Of a stretch of 64,000 nt of DNA, positions 1 to 10,558 are shown piece after piece (position 1 is the first letter of the stretch; each line of letters begins with the position of its first letter). Made by a program: the position numbers and the translations under genes. This stretch comes from Syngnathus acus (lineage: Eukaryota > Chordata > Actinopteri > Syngnathiformes > Syngnathidae): NCBI RefSeq assembly GCF_901709675.1, contig NC_051095.1, positions 11,111,956 through 11,175,955 on the forward strand, given 5' to 3'. The notes beneath the pieces are model-generated. The model did not search any database and was not told the origin of the DNA. It saw only the letters and a program-made list of their open reading frames with translations.

Positions 1-151
1 TTTAAAAAAAAAAAAAAAATGTGTGCATAAAAACTCAAGAGCTGCACCAATAGATTAATTGACAGCAGTTTTGATATTCGATTAATCGTTAGGCAACAAA
101 TGAAAACAACAGCAATTGTGTGCTCATTTCGGTTGCATATGTGCATTTCAC

Positions 152-3100
152 CTTCTCATTGCTGGAGGAATCCTGTACTTTGATTCTACGTCGCTTCTTC
201 TTCTGAGCTTTCTGCTTCTCATCATCCTTTTTCTTCGAAGCTCTACGGATGCACAACAGGATTAGTTTCTCGGCAAGGCCAAAAGCGAGCAGAGTCAATC
301 TAGAATCAATAGCAGTCGTGAGTGCTTGGATTTTTCACCTTGTCTTTCGACGCTTCTCGCCATTGTCCGATTCACTGAGTGCTTCGCTCATCACCGACTC
401 CCCACTGGATGCTGAGTTCTTGAAGTCAGAATCTGCCGAATCGTCGCTGTCCACTGTCAGACAGAAGAGAGAAAGAAGTTGCTCACTGTTCTCGTGAAAA
501 GCAAATAGTCAGCTTGTAAATCATTGCTGAGTGACTCGAGTATGAACCTTTTTTATTTTCTCTCTTCTTCTTGACCGACTTCTTGCTCTTTTCTGCTTTG
601 TCATCTTTGTCGTCATCTGACTCTGCCTCACTCAGCGAGAGCTTGTGACGAAGCAACTTGTGCCGTCGACCACTCTTCTTCACCTCTACATCAGAACTGG
701 AGTCTTCTGAATCTTCAATTGCCGAACAAGAACACAATCCGTAACGGATTAAAAAACATAAGACATTTTAAAAACAGAAGAACGTAAATAAAGTCCCTTT
801 ACCTTGCTGTTCCTCGTCGTCATCTTCCTCTTTTTTAACTTTTTTGGAGGGCTTCTTGTTCACGTCTTCATCTTCATTTTCCGAGGAGCTCTCAGCCCCA
901 GAGGAAAAATTGGACTTAATCTGGGCGAGAAGCATTTTCTTTGCGATTCTTAAAGACAAGGAAAATAATCCATTCAAAAAAGGTTGGTGAGGACAGGATC
1001 AATCCCTGTCATGATATTAATGCTCATGTGACTAATGAGAACACATTAATAGAACATTAATGACACATTAAGAGTACAAATAGGTGCAGATGATCAGCTA
1101 GCATGCTAATGCGGTTAACAAGTCCACAGTCAAGGCACCACTCCGGCAAACTTGGGCTTGTCGTGGAGTACCCGCAGACTGGAGTAACAGCATGGTTTGA
1201 GTTGACATGGAGTACACAAAACATCCAACTTGCTCCGTGAAAGTGAAAAAGTAAATCAGACTTCAATCATAGTGGAATATTTATCTTTTTTTTTAACTAT
1301 CCACTTTTTTTTAACTATCCATTGTGACAAATATTTTGAATTTGTCTTGCAGAGTTCATTTTAAAGCCTAAAAAGTTATAACAAATTAACTCACTGTTGT
1401 CCTTTATTGTGTCATCAAGTGTCGCGTGCACGATACCTGTTCTCTGGATCATCATCGTCGTCGTCATCGTCACCAATTTGAGGGGCTTCTTGTTTGACAG
1501 GCATTTCATCACCTTGACAAGGAAGTGCCATGCAGTCAAGAACAAGCAAGTCATTAGTTTGTGAATTTGCTTCAAATGCTGTGAAGCGCATTTACCGTCG
1601 TCTTCCATCGCAGAGTTGAACGTCGGCTGGTCGCTGTCGTCTCCAAAGTCGTCGTCAGCCTGCTGCTCTTCCTCATCCTCGCTGGAGGACGACCCCACCT
1701 TGGAAACGGCTGTGGAGCTCCTTCCTTTGCGCTTCTTCTCGTACGATTTTTTCACAGGTGTGGCCTTCTTCTCGGGTTTGTCTTGCTCCTTTGATTTATT
1801 TTGTTTCGTCACGCGGCTCGATCGCCTCTTTGCCGTTCTCACTTTGTCATGCTCCGAGTCGGTAGAGTCGGAGACATGTTTTTTCTTCTTTGATGCCTTC
1901 TTGCCTTTACTTTCCATGTCTGACTCTGAGCCTTCTGCCTTCCTCTTGCGTTTGGATGTTTGGTCTGTATCTGCTGAGGGTTTCTCTTTGAACAGACGTT
2001 TTCTAGAACTGGGCATTTCTTTCTCCTCATCACTGCTATTGCATTCTGCCACCTTTTCCAGCAATATGTCAGGTACATCATCGGAGTCAGAGTCCCCTGC
2101 ATTTTTTTCTGACAAGGAAGTATTACTCCGCTTCTTATCTTCTTTCTTAGCCTGACTCGATTTCTTGGAGGATGTGGACTCGTCACTCTTTTCCTTCTCG
2201 GACTCCTCCTCTGATTCGGAGGAGTTCTTAACAGCTTGCTTCCTCAAGGGAGTGGTCTTCACTCTACTGGAGTGCCGATTGGGTGGTGGGCTGGCTGGTT
2301 TATCTCTTGTATCAGAACCACCATTTTTCTCATCTTGTTCTTGGCTTTTGGACCTGGAGGACTTTGACCTACTTGTCTTCACAGTCGGCACCGGAGTCAG
2401 TTTAACGATGAGGTTCTTCACTTTCTGTTGGGGGCGTCCATTTTCTTTTGGACCCGCGTCTGCGGCCGAAGTCGAATCGGTCTGAGCCAGCATGTGGGGA
2501 TCAGCAAGACTTTCCACCATCTGAAAAAGCTCGTCCGGAACTGAAGGAGGAACAGACATGATGTCATGATCAAGTGATATTTCGCCAGGAGAGAGCAGCT
2601 CTCCACCACCTTCTCTTTTAACCACATTTCCGGTGAAATCTTCTGCTCTGCTGCCTTTACTAACTGGTTCCTTTTGCAGTTCCTTTTCCGGTTCCTCATC
2701 CGGCGAGCTTTCCAGTGTGTTGCACGGAGTCTCGACTGGCTCCTCCTTTGCCTCAACATCCTGGTTGGCATCGTCCTGGTTGGGATGCTCCTCCTGAGGT
2801 GTTTTGCACGCAGCTGCTGGCTCCTTATTGTGCTCTTCGTGCAGCTTCTGCACCGTGTCAGATTCCCCAGTTGAGTCCGCCTTATCGTCGTCCTTGTCGA
2901 CGGGGTGCACCGCCTCCTTGCTTTTTCGGACTTGATGTTGTCCTTTGTCGCCATTCTGCAGTTCCATACTTCTGAACACCGGCTCCAAGGCCTCCTCCAA
3001 AGCAGCGTGGGCTTTTTTCAAATCAGAAAGAACCGCCTTGAATGCTTTCAAATGCCTGTACCGGACAGACTTGTCGTCTTGCTCGGCAGCAACCTGCCGC

Positions 3101-4749
3101 CCAAACTGGATGAATGTATTGTTTAAACCGGTCGTGGTTTCAACCAGCTTTTTTGTTTTCTTTAAGAGTTCTTTGGGTATCTGCAGTTTTTTGTTAGAGA
3201 ACGATATGGTCCCTGAGCCGTCGGCGTGTTCCTTCCCGTTTACAACCACTTTTTGCCCTTTGACTTCACTGCTATTACACGTCTTGCTCTTGCGTCCCTC
3301 GCCTTTACTGGATTTGCGCTGCTTGGTTTTGTCATTGTCGATTTTTGCCAAGATGCCGTTACACTTGGAGATCAGATCCTGGAGGGGTTCAGGCTTGCAC
3401 ACATAGCAGTGCCATTTGGAGTTCTCATCAGTGATGGCTGATAACTCTCTTCTGCTCAGGTTGCGAAGGATGCACTTCTTGCAGAAAGCGTTGTTGCAGT
3501 AATCACAGCAAATGAGTTTTCCGCCTTCGGCACACCACCTGACAAGTCGAGGATTGGATAATGGTTAATATACTCTCTGACTGGAACTACGACTACAGTA
3601 CAGTACAGTACACCAAAAGGTTTCGCTACATCGATCCATCTCACCTGCACTGCTCGTCCATTCCATCGGAGTCTCTACTGATGTCATCACTCTTGTAATA
3701 ATTGTAACATGACTAGAGGAAAAGAAAAATAATAGGCAAGACTATCACATCAGAGTCTTGTGTATACAAGTGGAATGTATGCAACTATTTGGAAAAACGT
3801 GCACGTACCTTGCAAATAAGCACTTTAAGAGCAGGGTGCTGGTACACAGAGTTTCGTTGAAACTGGTTAACTTGCTTTCCACAGGCTGTGCAGTTTATCT
3901 TCCGTTGAAGTGTGTCATCTGTGGACAAAACAGTGTGACTCGCTTTTTCTTAGAAGCATTAAAAAAAACACAGCATCGGTCTACACCAGTGCATTTCGTG
4001 TTTCTCCTTGTCTGTCTAAACACGCTCCCCATGTGCTCACCCACCTACATATTGACTTTCAGTAGTAAAATGATTAAAAAAAAAAAAAAAAGGTTCCACT
4101 TTATGCTTGGACTGTGCAGCGCCACGCAAAAACACACTTCAATGCAATATAATGAATTACCTGGAGCTTTCTGTTTGTAATCCACTCTGAACTTCAAAGT
4201 GCCTTTATTTTCACTCCCTGAAGGGCGCAACACTAAGGTGCCTAGGAGGACAAACAGAACAAGATAAGCTTCATCTTAATTGGGGGGGAGAACATGTTTA
4301 TACCTTTGGATGTGCTGCCTGTATTACTGTCAGAAGTGGCTGCTTCATTTTCGCTGTCGTCAGATTTGCCAGAGTCATTCTGAACAGCAACCTTATCTAC
4401 AGTATTGGGCTTCCTATAACGTAGGAACGCAAAATATTAAGTGCGTGAAAACAGTTTGAGAACAACAGCGCGATCGGAAGGTATCGGAAAAAAAATTTTT
4501 TTTAGTGCTGCCCACCTCTTGTTACGGGAAGAGGAGTGAGTTGTTTCCGCGGAGCTACAAGGCTGGAAGCATAAGAGATAAAGAAAAAAAGGTAAGAGTC
4601 AACTGGACAACATGGCATCCTTACAATGAAGAAGCAACCACGCACACAAACTCTAGTGGACAAGCAAACGAGCACAATGGAAGACAACCAACCTCCTCTG
4701 TGTTTTCAGCCATTTGGTCTTGACTGGATTCAGGAATAGGCTGACTCAT
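152..4749 (-). CDS. atrx: ATRX chromatin remodeller, 5' coding part (partial, runs off the left edge)
   Basis: ATRX is a SWI/SNF-type ATPase that works with DAXX to deposit histone H3.3 in heterochromatin. Twelve exons join in one frame, 3009 nt or 1003 codons: 4693-4749, 4516-4562, 4304-4413, 4161-4241, 3809-3918, 3645-3712, 1596-3538, 1437-1512, 803-948, 548-712, 339-453, 152-242. The start codon at 4749 is the first ATG in the continuous frame. The ADD domain spans about residues 100-215, with a GATA-like finger (CTACG, VLICK, SCYNYY) and a PHD-type finger (CRWCAEGG, ICCDYC, FCKKCILRNL, WHCYVC). The large exon is acidic and serine-rich and contains IVKLTPVP, matching the HP1-contact region of human ATRX, and RVKTTPLRK. 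The motifs DDPENRIAKKMLL and KKKRRRIKVQ also match human ATRX. The helicase part lies outside the window. The low-complexity linker is shorter than in human. Identity is very secure; individual splice sites are slightly less so. Confidence 0.95.
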
Positions 4750-5569
4750 TTTACCTGGAGGAACAGATCATCTTTTATGTTGGTGATTGATTGACTGATT
4801 TTGTTTGCATCTCAACAGATATTAAGTAATAACAAGACTTTGACACGTAAGATTTTGACTGAGATGGATTTGGTCTGTCTTCCAGACACATCGCAATCAT
4901 TTTTATCTGGAGTGAATGAGTTGATGGCAGAGAATTTGGATGAAAATAAGCAGAGAGAAGAACCGATCTTACGCTTCCTGCCTGTTTTAATAGGAAACAT
5001 TTTACTTTTTGCATTTAAACAACTTTTAACTTCCATCATAATTTATACAATTAACTTTATGTCACGATAGGTACAGTTACTGTGTGGTGGAATTCAATTT
5101 AGACCATGATGTGAATTTTAGGATATATTTCTCATCCTCTTGTCTTTGTTTAAAATTTAAAACATCTGCTTCCTTTTCTCACTGTACCACATAATTACAT
5201 ATTTATTATAAGGCACATTTCTTGCTTTACCAAATCACTTTAACAATCTTAGGAAAAGAACTGCCTCCCTGTCACAGCCTCTTTAGTGATCAATGCCGTG
5301 ATCTAATTTTCCATCATACTTTGCGTAAATGGAAATCACAATATTTAACAGAAAAATTGCAATTCAACCTTTTCCTGAAATGATTCAGCCCTATTTGACA
5401 CTATATTAAGAAATTAAAAAATGAAAGAAAATTGTGGCCCCTAACCAGAAATTTTACAAGTGCACACTATGAATTTACTCGTTAAGTCAATATATTTCTG
5501 AAAGATGGGCTGAAGTATGGAGCAGAGGTTTGTCAGAAACACACACAAAAATATATTCAAAATTAAATT

Positions 5570-5656
5570 CAAATAAACACAGCAAATCGACTGGCCGCAA
5601 AGACGTTTTTCATCTACTCGTGTCTCTGCGACCAGTCAATTTGCTGTGTCTTTCTG
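5570..5656 (-). ncRNA. Candidate long hairpin (pre-miRNA-sized) in atrx intron 1
   Basis: Arms 5578-5604 and 5622-5648 are 27-nt inverted repeats separated by a 17-nt loop. On the plus strand they have three C/A-type mismatches. On the minus strand, which is the sense strand of atrx, all three become G-U wobbles, so the stem is fully paired. A further 8 positions on each side (5570-5577 with 5649-5656) extend it, with two more G-U pairs and one A/A mismatch. That gives about 35 bp of stem and 87 nt in total. No mature miRNA is recognised. A decayed palindromic transposon is the main alternative. Confidence 0.4.
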
Positions 5657-5991
5657 TTTTTACTTTTTAATACTTTTTGAGTTGCAATGCAAGACAATTT
5701 TCATTGAAATTTTCATTTAAAAATCGTCTTGCACTGTCAATTTCTAACAGCAAAAGGCCACCATGTAGTGGCTGTCGGGCGCCCTGCTCCGACGCAATGA
5801 AACGCTTTTAAAAAAAACAAAAAAACAATAAACAGCCTTTACAATACAAAAATCGCCTTGTCCTACATTCCGATGTCGATCTGACTGAACGTACGTGTTT
5901 TGAAAACACACCAGAACTTTGTTAGACGAGCTCGCATCTTCAGCAGCTGCCGTGCGAGGTGAGCCTCTTCTTTATTACCCTCCATCACCAT

Positions 5992-6005
5992 GTTGCCCTG
6001 GCAAC
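5992..6005. promoter_or_regulatory. Palindromic RFX X-box consensus, atrx intron 1
   Basis: GTTGCCCTGGCAAC fits the RFX-factor X-box GTNRCC-N(0-3)-RGYAAC with both half sites complete and a 2-nt spacer. It lies about 450 bp inside the atrx transcription unit. That it binds a factor is inference. Confidence 0.45.
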
Positions 6006-6450
6006 CTCGCAACCCCCACCCCCTCTCGGTTATGCATGCCAGCCCCAATGCATGGGCATGCACCGAAAAATGCAATGCTCGGGGCCTTGCATCCCACGGA
6101 CGTTATCACGGCAGGAAATGGAGCGCAAAAGGCTGGGTGGAACTGCTAGTTACCTAGCAGCTACAACATTTAGCCATTTTTTTCCACGCCTAACAGATTA
6201 CGTTCGTTTACCAAACTCGTCTTAAAATAATGTCCCGAAACCTGGCCATCATTCTGAGACATGCGTGAGAAAATCGGAACTTGCATTTGTACTAAGTTGA
6301 ACATTGCCGGTTGGTAGCGGCTAGTTAGCTTAGCGTGCTAAATACCAACAAGCACTAAATGGTTCGGCGTCCCGCTAGCAAAAGGTAGCCCACTCCAGTC
6401 TAATCAATGCACAACACACTTGTGTAAACACACGAAAACGAGCCTTTTAC

Positions 6451-6650
6451 CTGCTGACTGCGGTCGTCATTTCTTGATACACGAAGACGGGCTTTGTTCT
6501 CGGTGCAGGCAGTTCCGATGGACCTCAGGTGGCGATGTTTGGCGATAGGAAAGCGACACAAGTCCACAAAATAAGCGGAACAACTCCAGTCAGTGGAGAC
6601 AAAGCGCGGAGACCATCTTACCGGATGGCCGTGGACGCGCTAAAATGGCG
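6451..6650 (-). promoter_or_regulatory. atrx: atrx promoter side and putative non-coding exon 1 with a short uORF
   Basis: A CpG-richer stretch lies at the expected 5' end of atrx. A good donor (CAG|gtaaaa) at 6451 ends a putative first exon. That exon holds an ATG at 6470 that reads MTTAVSR. If it is spliced to the acceptor CTCCAG just upstream of the main start (4754-4749), this short frame stops at TAA one base before the atrx start codon. The exact transcription start cannot be read from sequence. The exon assignment is inference from the splice signals and position. Confidence 0.5.
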
Positions 6651-7511
6651 CATGGAGCCCAAATCTTGCGAGGGCTCCTATTGGATGATGGTCACGGATG
6701 CCCTCGCGCTCCTACTGGTCCACGGCCTGATGGTAAACTTTGGTTCCACAGTGGTGCCAGGTCATTCGCAAATAAGGTTTAAAACGTAATTTAAAATGCG
6801 AGCGTGCGTAAAATACGTAAATTATTTTAAACATTCACTGTAAGAGACAAGGACCCCCCCCCCCCCCCAGAAAACACACCAAAAAATTCCTGAAAACAGG
6901 AAATTTTAAAGTGAAATTAAACTCGACCAAAAGGTGCTGCTTTAGATCGCCATTGCATTAATAAACTGGTCACAAGAGGGTGCCAAAACTGCACAAATAC
7001 CAAAGCCGTCTAAATCAAGAGTCTGGAAAACTCGTTCGACAGGTCCCAAGCTTGACCCTATTTTGACTTATCTTTCCCGATGAGAACAAATGAGAGGGGC
7101 TGAGAGAAAATATTCACCAAAAGCAATTGAATTCCACATCAGTGGCTTTGAACAGTGGACCGCTTCTTTAGCCTTGCGCACGCACACACACAATATTCAG
7201 TAGTATATGGAATTGACATACAAACCAATTGTAAATGTCAATGCCTTTATTCTGGTTCAAACAAGTTTACATTGTCAGTTTAAAGGAGGGATGTTTACAT
7301 GATCTCTTTAAAGAAACTCAAGAAATCATAAGAATGTGTGTTTAAACTTATCATTAGCAGCATTTGATTTTCCACACAAGCATAATAAGGCTGTGAAAAT
7401 GTCTTACCGTAATACTAGTCGATAGTGGACAACAGGTGGCGGCAACCGAGCGCTGAAATAAAAAAGGATGGAGCTGTCGGCATGACAACGCCCAGACAGG
7501 AGGCCACTTCA
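6651..7511. other. Intergenic, no gene seen
   Basis: The stretch between the atrx promoter and the lectin remnants contains a 14-nt C run near 6847 and AT-rich sequence. I see no supported exon. Confidence 0.5.
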
Positions 7512-7675
7512 TCACTTCAGCCGGATGTCGATCTGCGTCACTTGCCACACCTCCAGCCAGTTGATGCTCTGCAGGTTTTGAATTGGATATGCAAAGTCCT
7601 CCTGGGGCTCGTTGTTGAAGGTCAATTGGAAAGCGCCCCAGCCACACTTGATGCCAATCTGCACGGCGACATAGC
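7512..7675 (-). pseudogene. Galectin-like terminal exon (orphan)
   Basis: Acceptor TTTAG precedes a 164-nt frame ending in TGA at 7512. It encodes about 54 residues reading YVAVQIGIKCGWGAF, then FQLTFNN, FAYPIQNL, INWLEVW and QIDIRLK. The order F-x-L/V-x-F, then an F-x-Y/H-P stretch, then I-x-x-L-x-V, then a terminal hydrophobic strand is what the last exon of galectins encodes. The family's usual GD before the last strand is QV here. The upstream galectin exons with the sugar-binding HFNPR and W-x-x-E motifs were not found. Phase does not join to the C-type lectin exon upstream (a stop results), so it is either an isolated remnant or part of an unrecognised gene. The family call is tentative. 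Confidence 0.4.
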
Positions 7676-7846
7676 CTAAATAAAGCAGAAATAAATAACA
7701 ATAAATCATAATTGCCAAGTCATAAATGAAATATTAAAGATAAATACGCCAATCATGTATGGTCCACTCCCCCTTTTGTCTCCGTCCCTGAGGTATTTTT
7801 CAAGTTTAGTCATCATCGTCATCATCCAAAGCTATATGGCGCTCAC

Positions 7847-8426
7847 TAGAAGGACATGTTGGGGTAAGGTGTTCCGTCTGTCCACTGCCACACTTTGCTC
7901 TCATGCAACTTGCGGTGCAGGCCCATCCAGGTCCGCAAAGTTGATATATGCGACGCCAGCCGCTTCTGCAAGAAAGACAGAAAGTGCAATGAGAAAGAGG
8001 CAGTTGGGTCGAGTGAGTGCACGATTGAGAAAGAGAGACACGTTACCTGCTCTTGTTGGTTTTCAATGCTCACCAGGTGGCCCCTTCATAACACAAATGA
8101 TCTCAGCCTGACTCCACGAAATCTTGTCCAATCCGAAGAAGTAACAGTATTTTCCGTAGTTCTGCCATCTAGTCGGACACCCAAGCAGCTCTGAAACAAC
8201 AACAGATGAATCTCTTGGCACATGCAGAAAGAAGAAAAGCTGGGGTAGCTCGTTGTGTAACAATTTTCAACACTTCTCGCGTGCCCATCTTGTCATTGCA
8301 AATATGCACCTCAGCGGGGCGCTACTAGACAACAGAAAGTCCAACGCAGGCCGTTGCGATCACAGCCACAAACCAAACAGGCGTAAAAATTTCGCTTTTG
8401 TGCACACCGGGCAGGCTTTGTACTAT
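7847..8426 (-). pseudogene. Type II membrane C-type lectin-like receptor, frameshifted and truncated
   Basis: Three exon-like blocks lie in order. 8328-8426 has a poly-T tract and CAG acceptor and reads a hydrophobic anchor (FTPVWFVAVIATACVGLSVV). 8047-8190 opens the C-type lectin domain (CPTRWQNYGKYCYFF, then SWSQAEIICVMKG). 7847-7965 carries its middle part (WMGLHRKL, then WQWTDGTPYPN). Within 8047-8190 the frame breaks: the expected continuation HLVSIENQQEQ is present but shifted by one frame after VMKG, and the unshifted frame stops at once. The third part of the domain, with the last conserved cysteines and the W-x-D motif, was not found. This looks like a decayed NK-receptor-like lectin. 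A sequencing error could explain the frameshift, but not the missing end. Confidence 0.6.
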
Positions 8427-8719
8427 CTGCAAAAAAAAAAAAAAGAAGCAGATATAAACTGAATATTTAGGGGAAAATAAAAAATAAGAAATAAAAAAAA
8501 TACATAAATAACCCTAGTTTGAAATAGGGGTTTACGTAGAGTAAGTAGGAGTTCAAACTAGAGTTGAAAAATAAGCTGGACCGAAACAGGCCTGAGGCAG
8601 AAGTCAAACCAGCGCCTTTAACCTTTGCACCACCAAGGCCTTGCTAAAATTGACATTGTAAACCAGTGAATGTATTCATCCACACGTGAAATGCAGACTG
8701 GATTCTCACTTATATATAT

Positions 8720-9131
8720 CGTATTTTCCGGACTATAAGGCGCACCTAAAAACCTAAAATTTTCTCAAAAGCTGACAGTGTGCCTTATAGTCCGGTGCGC
8801 CTTATATATGGACCAAATTCCTAAATTTAAACTGGCCTGAAGCATTGTGTCATGAAATCAATCATAAGTGGCCCGCTGAAGACTATGAATCATGAATCAA
8901 AAAGACTATGGATCATTATTTTGTGATTATACAGTAATTTGTCGTGTCTGAAGTTGAAATAAAAAAGATAAAATGGAGAATGATTTGATTTGGATTAAAA
9001 CTCTGACATGATGCATTAATGGTGCGCCTTATAGTCCGGTGCGCCTTATATAAGGACAACGTTTTAAAATGGGCCATTCATTGAAGGTGCGCCTTATAGT
9101 CCGGTGCGCCTTATAGTCCGGAAAATACGGT
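8720..9131. mobile_element. Non-autonomous DNA transposon (MITE) with GTATTTTCCGGAC ends
   Basis: Terminal inverted repeats begin CGTATTTTCCGGACTATAAG at 8720 and end with its complement near 9131. The subterminal unit TATAGTCCGGTGCGCCTTAT recurs inside at about 8781, 9018, 9097 and 9112. There is no transposase frame. It sits about 340 bp upstream of the cytokine start codon, so it could have altered that promoter (inference). I did not assign a superfamily. Confidence 0.75.
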
Positions 9132-9474
9132 AATAAGAAATGGACACTGAATCATATTCAATAATACCGGTAGAAAATGAGGTATCTCCATGTACGTTGC
9201 TAGTCTATTTTAAAATGTATCAGTTCGATTTGTCAAATTAAAAGCGATTTTTCCAATATGAATTAGTTTTTGTCACACCCCTAATACATACAATAAATGT
9301 CGAGGTGCTACTCAATGTGGGCGCGGGTCACATGCGTGGACCCACGCTACTTTAAGTCCTTATATGGTCTTTCTTTCCTCTTACGCCTCCTATGTAAAGC
9401 AGAGCATCTGAAAGTAGGGCTTATTGTTTTTTTGCCCCACCTGACAGCGTCGGCCTGTGCTCGCTATCGAAATC

Positions 9475-10558
9475 ATGATGACACTTAACATTGATGTAAT
9501 AGTCATACTCATGGCCTTCTTTTCAGCATCCTTTGTGCTTTCTGATGATATCCAGCTAAAGAGTATCCAGGAAGCAACGGAGAATGCATGTCTTCTCCCA
9601 GTAAGTACATACGGTGTATTCAAACAAAAATGATAAAACTATCATTCATATTTTATTATATTGATGGTTTTTGCCTTTTTTACAGTCTCCGCAACTGACT
9701 CTCATGGTGCAAAAGCCAAGCACCACAAGATGTCTGGTAGGTTTGAGACATTTTGAAATGACAGAAACGTAGGCACTTGACCCGATTAATAACAGTGTTT
9801 TTTTTCTTGACAGAAAAGTTTCTTTTGCGAAGCTGAGAAAACCTTGAAAAATAGTTTTTCAACGTCGCGTGGAATGGTGCAAAAGCCAAACATGGCAACA
9901 TGTCAGGTAAGTGTGAGACATTTTCGTAAGACAACAAGGTAGGTAAGGTTGTCACCTGAACAGAAAGTTGACATCATTAACAGGGACCTATCTTTACAGA
10001 AAAGTTCCTTTTGCAAAGCTGAGAAAGGCGTGAACAAAACTACTGGTGAAGAACTAAAAATACTTGCCCGTAATCTACATCAGTACAATAAGAAGGTAAA
10101 CTCCTATTACACTTCTCAAAAGCAAATTTTAATCAGAGATGGCTTGAAGTGTCAATATGTATTTTTTTTAAGATGAGCTCATCAGGTTTTTGAGATATTC
10201 TCATTTAACTCATTCACCCCCATGAACGGCTATGCTATTGTATTAATAATATTATTGTTGTCAATATGAAAATCTGATGTGCTCGAGATAAAATCGAGGG
10301 CAAGTTCAGAATCAGTGCAAAAAAAGATTTAGAAAAGTTTAATTAGATTTTTGATAAAAAATAATGTTATTAACAGACATAGTTGTTGTTCATAAGAACA
10401 TAGAGTTTCGTTCCTCAAGTCTTGTGTGTTACTCAACTCATGCTCATGTTGTGTTCCAGAATGGAGTCGAGACATGTCACCTGAGAAACAACACAAAATA
10501 TCCTCTGTGCAAATTGTTGGAGAACATCGCAAAATGTGCACTCCAGCAGTTGTTCTGA
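9475..10558 (+). CDS. il4/13: Interleukin-4/13-like short-chain cytokine
   Basis: Five exons, every junction in phase 0: 9475-9600, 9686-9736, 9814-9906, 10000-10095, 10460-10558, encoding 154 aa. The first exon gives a signal peptide (MMTLNIDVIVILMAFFSASF) followed by an acidic segment. The rest is helix-prone with eight cysteines and two N-glycosylation sequons (NKT, NNT). Phase-0 introns and a very short second exon (51 bp) match the type I short-chain cytokine pattern; IL-4 has four exons with a 48-bp second exon. The gene lies tail to tail with kif3a, as IL4 does in human. Exons 3 and 4 begin alike (KSFFCEAEK, KSSFCKAEK) because of an internal duplication. A TATATGG sits near 9361 and AATAAA at 10755-10760. 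Sequence identity to known IL-4 is too low to name by residues alone, so the name rests on synteny and exon structure. Confidence 0.75.
9704..10026 (+). repeat. Tandem duplication of exon end + intron + exon start inside il4/13
   Basis: Unit 1 (9704-9840) and unit 2 (9874-10026) both run from ATGGTGCAAAAGCCAA, through a donor and a short intron sharing GTGAGACATTTT/TTTGAGACATTTT, to an acceptor followed by AAAAGTT and TTTTGC, and on to GCTGAGAAA. The result is an extra 93-bp exon that keeps the frame. Confidence 0.8.

Larger units (their letters stand above)
4750..6450 (-). other. atrx intron 1, no coding sequence seen
   Basis: About 1.7 kb of AT-rich intron between the putative 5'UTR exon and the first coding exon. 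It contains a long RNA-style hairpin (5570-5656) and a consensus palindromic RFX X-box (5992-6005). No exon-like frame bounded by splice sites was found here. Confidence 0.6.

Noticed and set aside
1616-3406. Several plus-strand open frames opposite the large atrx exon
   Set aside because: They are antisense shadows of the acidic, serine-rich atrx sequence and have no family features.
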